Positions 34,301-36,267 of a DNA stretch of 36,267 nt are shown piece by piece. How positions within the stretch are numbered: the first letter of the stretch is position 1; every line of letters begins with the position of its first letter. The DNA lies in the NCBI GenBank assembly GCA_015680685.1, contig MNCI01011864.1:707204-743470 (forward strand), given 5' to 3'. The DNA is from Gnetum montanum. Lineage: Eukaryota; Streptophyta; Gnetopsida; Gnetales; Gnetaceae. The notes beneath the pieces were generated by a model. The model had not been told where the DNA came from. It saw only the letters and a program-made list of their open reading frames with translations, and did not search any database. Both the position numbers and the translations under genes were made by a program.

Positions 34301-34725
34301 TCTTCTTGGTCCTATGGTTTCCATCTCAACCTAAATAATTGATCTGCTACTACATTTTCTCTACCTTTCTTGTCGATCATGGTAATGTCGAATTCTTGTA
34401 AAATGATGAGTCATCTAATCACCCTAGGACTTACCACTAGTTTTTCAATTAGGAATTGGATTGCACTATGATCTGTATGGACATAGATCGGGTACTTGGG
34501 CACATAGTGTCTAAATTTTTCTAATGCGTACACCACTACCATGAGCTCCTCTTTTATGATTATGTAATTAAGCTATGCTTCGGTGATGCTTCTGCTAGCA
34601 TAATGTATGTAATATGACTTTTTTTGGTCATCCAACTACATTAGTATTGCATCCAATGCATAATTTGAAGCATTTTTCATGATATGGAAAGGCTTAAACC
34701 AATTCGAATCCTAGAGGATTGGTTT
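34301..34725 (-). pseudogene. Element C RNase H domain, broken
   Basis: Minus-strand blocks are IMKNASNYALDA (first Asp now Asn), KEELMVVVYALEKFRHYV and YVHTDHSAIQFLIEK, in the usual order. Stops at Gln positions are present. The third Asp is intact, unlike A. Confidence 0.82.
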
Positions 34726-35500
34726 AATTATATTTGAGAAATTCTCTATAAACCTTTTATAATATCTTGTGTGGCTCTATATGAATTTTATCTTCTCAGG
34801 ATCCACCTCAATTCCCTTTTATGAGACTTTATGTCCTAGTACAATCCCATCTTATGTCATTAGATAGCTTTTCTGCTAGTTGAGCTTTAGATTTATATCT
34901 ACATATCTTTTCAGTACTTACTCTAAATGGTCTAGTGCTTGCTTAAAGTTCAACCCATAGGTTGAAAAATCATCCATAAATACCTCAACACCATTATCTA
35001 TTTATTTTTGGAAGATGCTAAGTACTAATCTTTAAAAGGTAGTCAGTGCATTGTAAAGATCAAAAGAAATTTACTTGTAGGCGAACATTCCCCATGGACT
35101 CGTGAACGTTGTCTTCTCTTGGTCTTCTGATGCAATGAAAATATGGTTATATATGCTATATCCATCAAGAAAACTATAGTATTGGTGCCTTGTAGTAGTA
35201 TCCAAGACTTGGTCAACAAAAAACAAAGGAAAATAATCCTTTAAAATTGTAGAATTCAATAATCAGGAGTCCATGTACACTCTCTACTTACCCGCCTTTG
35301 GAATAATTACCAAAGGAGTAACCGATTTGCTATCTACAATGGGGTAGATGAATCTAGCATTCAATAATTTTTACAATTCTTGTTTTACTACCTCCTTAAG
35401 CTTAGGGTTTTATCTTCTCTGTGGTTGGCGTTGTGGCATAATATCTAGATCTATGTATATTTAATGTTGAAAAATTTAAGGATCAATACCCATTATTTCG
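34726..35500 (-). pseudogene. Element C reverse transcriptase, broken
   Basis: On the minus strand 35259-35071 has KDYFPLFFVDQVLD, then FLDGYS and TTFTSPWG. Then come the VEVFMDDFSTYG box (complement of about 34960-35000), QALDHLE, VLKRY and GHKVS. The Asp-Asp pair is intact. The GHIGYY region is shortened near 34745. Stops replace Gln, Arg and Trp. Confidence 0.87.
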
Positions 35501-36113
35501 TCATAAGACCAAGCAACTGTTATTGGTCATTTATTGATCACTTCCAATAATCTCTTTTTCTATTCTTTTTCAAGGTTAGCATTGATGATGCCTAGCTTTT
35601 GTTGTTTAGAAAAGCATATTCTAATGTTGTCGGTAGGGCCTTTAACTTCAACTGTTTTGATTTCAATTTTTTTGGGATCTTAAGCTATCTCCATCCAATT
35701 TCTTCTTCTTAGCCTAAATGTGGATAAGGGTGACTTCTTCTTAACTTCTCTATCTTTTCTGTTTCTTCCACTTAGATGCTTATAATTTGAGTTGTTGGTT
35801 CCATGTATATTTTTGATTTTGTTTCTTCATTAGCAACCAACCACTGGGTTCCTTATTTATTGGTTACCGCATATTAGCACTTTTGCACACACATTTCTTC
35901 AATACATATTTTGCATGTTGTGTTGTTCTCTATTTAACTGCCCATATTTTCTATATGCAATCACACTTGTATGCGATACATGGAACTCTGCGTCACTGAA
36001 TGATTCTAGCTTCATCCTCCTTGGAAATTTCCAAGGACAAGTCTCTAATTCCAAGATTAGCATCCATAGTGCTAAGCCAAGCTCTTTTCATAACAATAGG
36101 GAACTCTCCCTTG
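35501..36113 (-). pseudogene. Element C protease end and protease-RT linker, truncated
   Basis: On the minus strand FPIVMKRAWLSTMDANLGI and RDLSLEISKE (about 36106-36020) match the protease end of A and B. The linker to RT is degraded. The active-site strand is missing because homology ends at about 36113. Confidence 0.7.
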
Positions 36114-36267
36114 TTTTTTTATTGGCGACCGTTTGGGACGCGACCGCCAACGAGTGTCCTCGAACAGGATTTAGGTGCCTGCTGGTCTTTGGCAACACCA
36201 AGGCCCAGATACCTCCAAATAAACTTAGTAGTTAATGTGAGTATGTGTGTGTGCTGTTGCGGCGTGT
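36114..36267. other. CpG-rich sequence of unknown origin at the right edge
   Basis: The stretch is unrelated to the expected protease sequence and rich in CpG (GGGACGCGACCGCCAACGAG), unlike element C. It ends with a short GT repeat. It may be the edge of a younger insertion or a deletion partner; too little is visible to say. Confidence 0.45.

Larger units (their letters stand above)
27048..36113 (-). mobile_element. Element C: Athila-like Ty3/gypsy element, minus strand, 5' part missing
   Basis: Read on the minus strand it has the same order as A and B: end of protease, RT, RNase H, integrase, spacer, 3' ORF, polypurine box, 3' LTR. The gag, primer site and 5' LTR are absent. Homology stops at about 36113 inside protease, where different CpG-rich sequence starts. 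CpG is scarce and stops are frequent, as in B. Its 3' LTR lies tail to tail with that of B. Confidence 0.88.

Overview
The window looks like nuclear DNA of a land plant, made almost entirely of old, broken LTR retrotransposons. I see no host gene, no tRNA or rRNA gene and nothing bacterial. All three identifiable elements are one Ty3/gypsy type. Its reverse transcriptase has the VFMDDFS active-site box, the surviving primer-binding site fits tRNA-Asp, and a long extra ORF lies downstream of pol. These traits point to the Athila-like side of the non-chromovirus Ogre/Tat/Athila group. The heavy decay and nesting suit a large genome that removes transposons slowly (gymnosperm, fern or lycophyte), but the species cannot be settled from sequence alone.

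Layout. Element B (older, + strand) runs from the left edge to 26623: an LTR remnant (1-547), gag, then after an interruption the rest of gag, protease, RT (with an internal triplication), RNase H, integrase, a long spacer, the 3' accessory ORF and a 3' LTR (25816-26623). Element A (younger, + strand, 1939-15315) is inserted inside the gag of B and is flanked by a perfect 5-bp duplication, GATGG. A is complete in structure: 959-bp 5' LTR, primer-binding site, gag-pol (3063-9243), spacer, 952-codon 3' ORF (11313-14168), polypurine box and 935-bp 3' LTR. A gap of about 420 bp of unidentified AT-rich DNA (26624-27047) follows B. Element C (old, - strand) then fills the rest: 3' LTR (27048-27979), 3' ORF, spacer, integrase, RNase H, RT and the end of protease. 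It breaks off at about 36113 against a short CpG-rich stretch of different sequence.

The most interesting feature is the 3' accessory ORF unit shared by A, B and C. The protein has an N-terminal conserved domain, a Pro/Gln-rich middle, a long predicted coiled coil and a conserved C-terminal motif. Upstream, A and B have an LTR-U3-like repeat cluster and a TATATATA box; all three have a possible intron of about 300 bp whose acceptor lies next to the ATG (lost in B). I infer that this ORF was expressed as a separate transcription unit from an internal, LTR-derived promoter.

Everything is pseudogenic. The 26 in-frame stops counted in the 3' ORF of A are all explicable as C-to-T or G-to-A changes, with no frameshift over 952 codons. 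This is the signature expected from deamination of methylated cytosines in silenced plant transposons.
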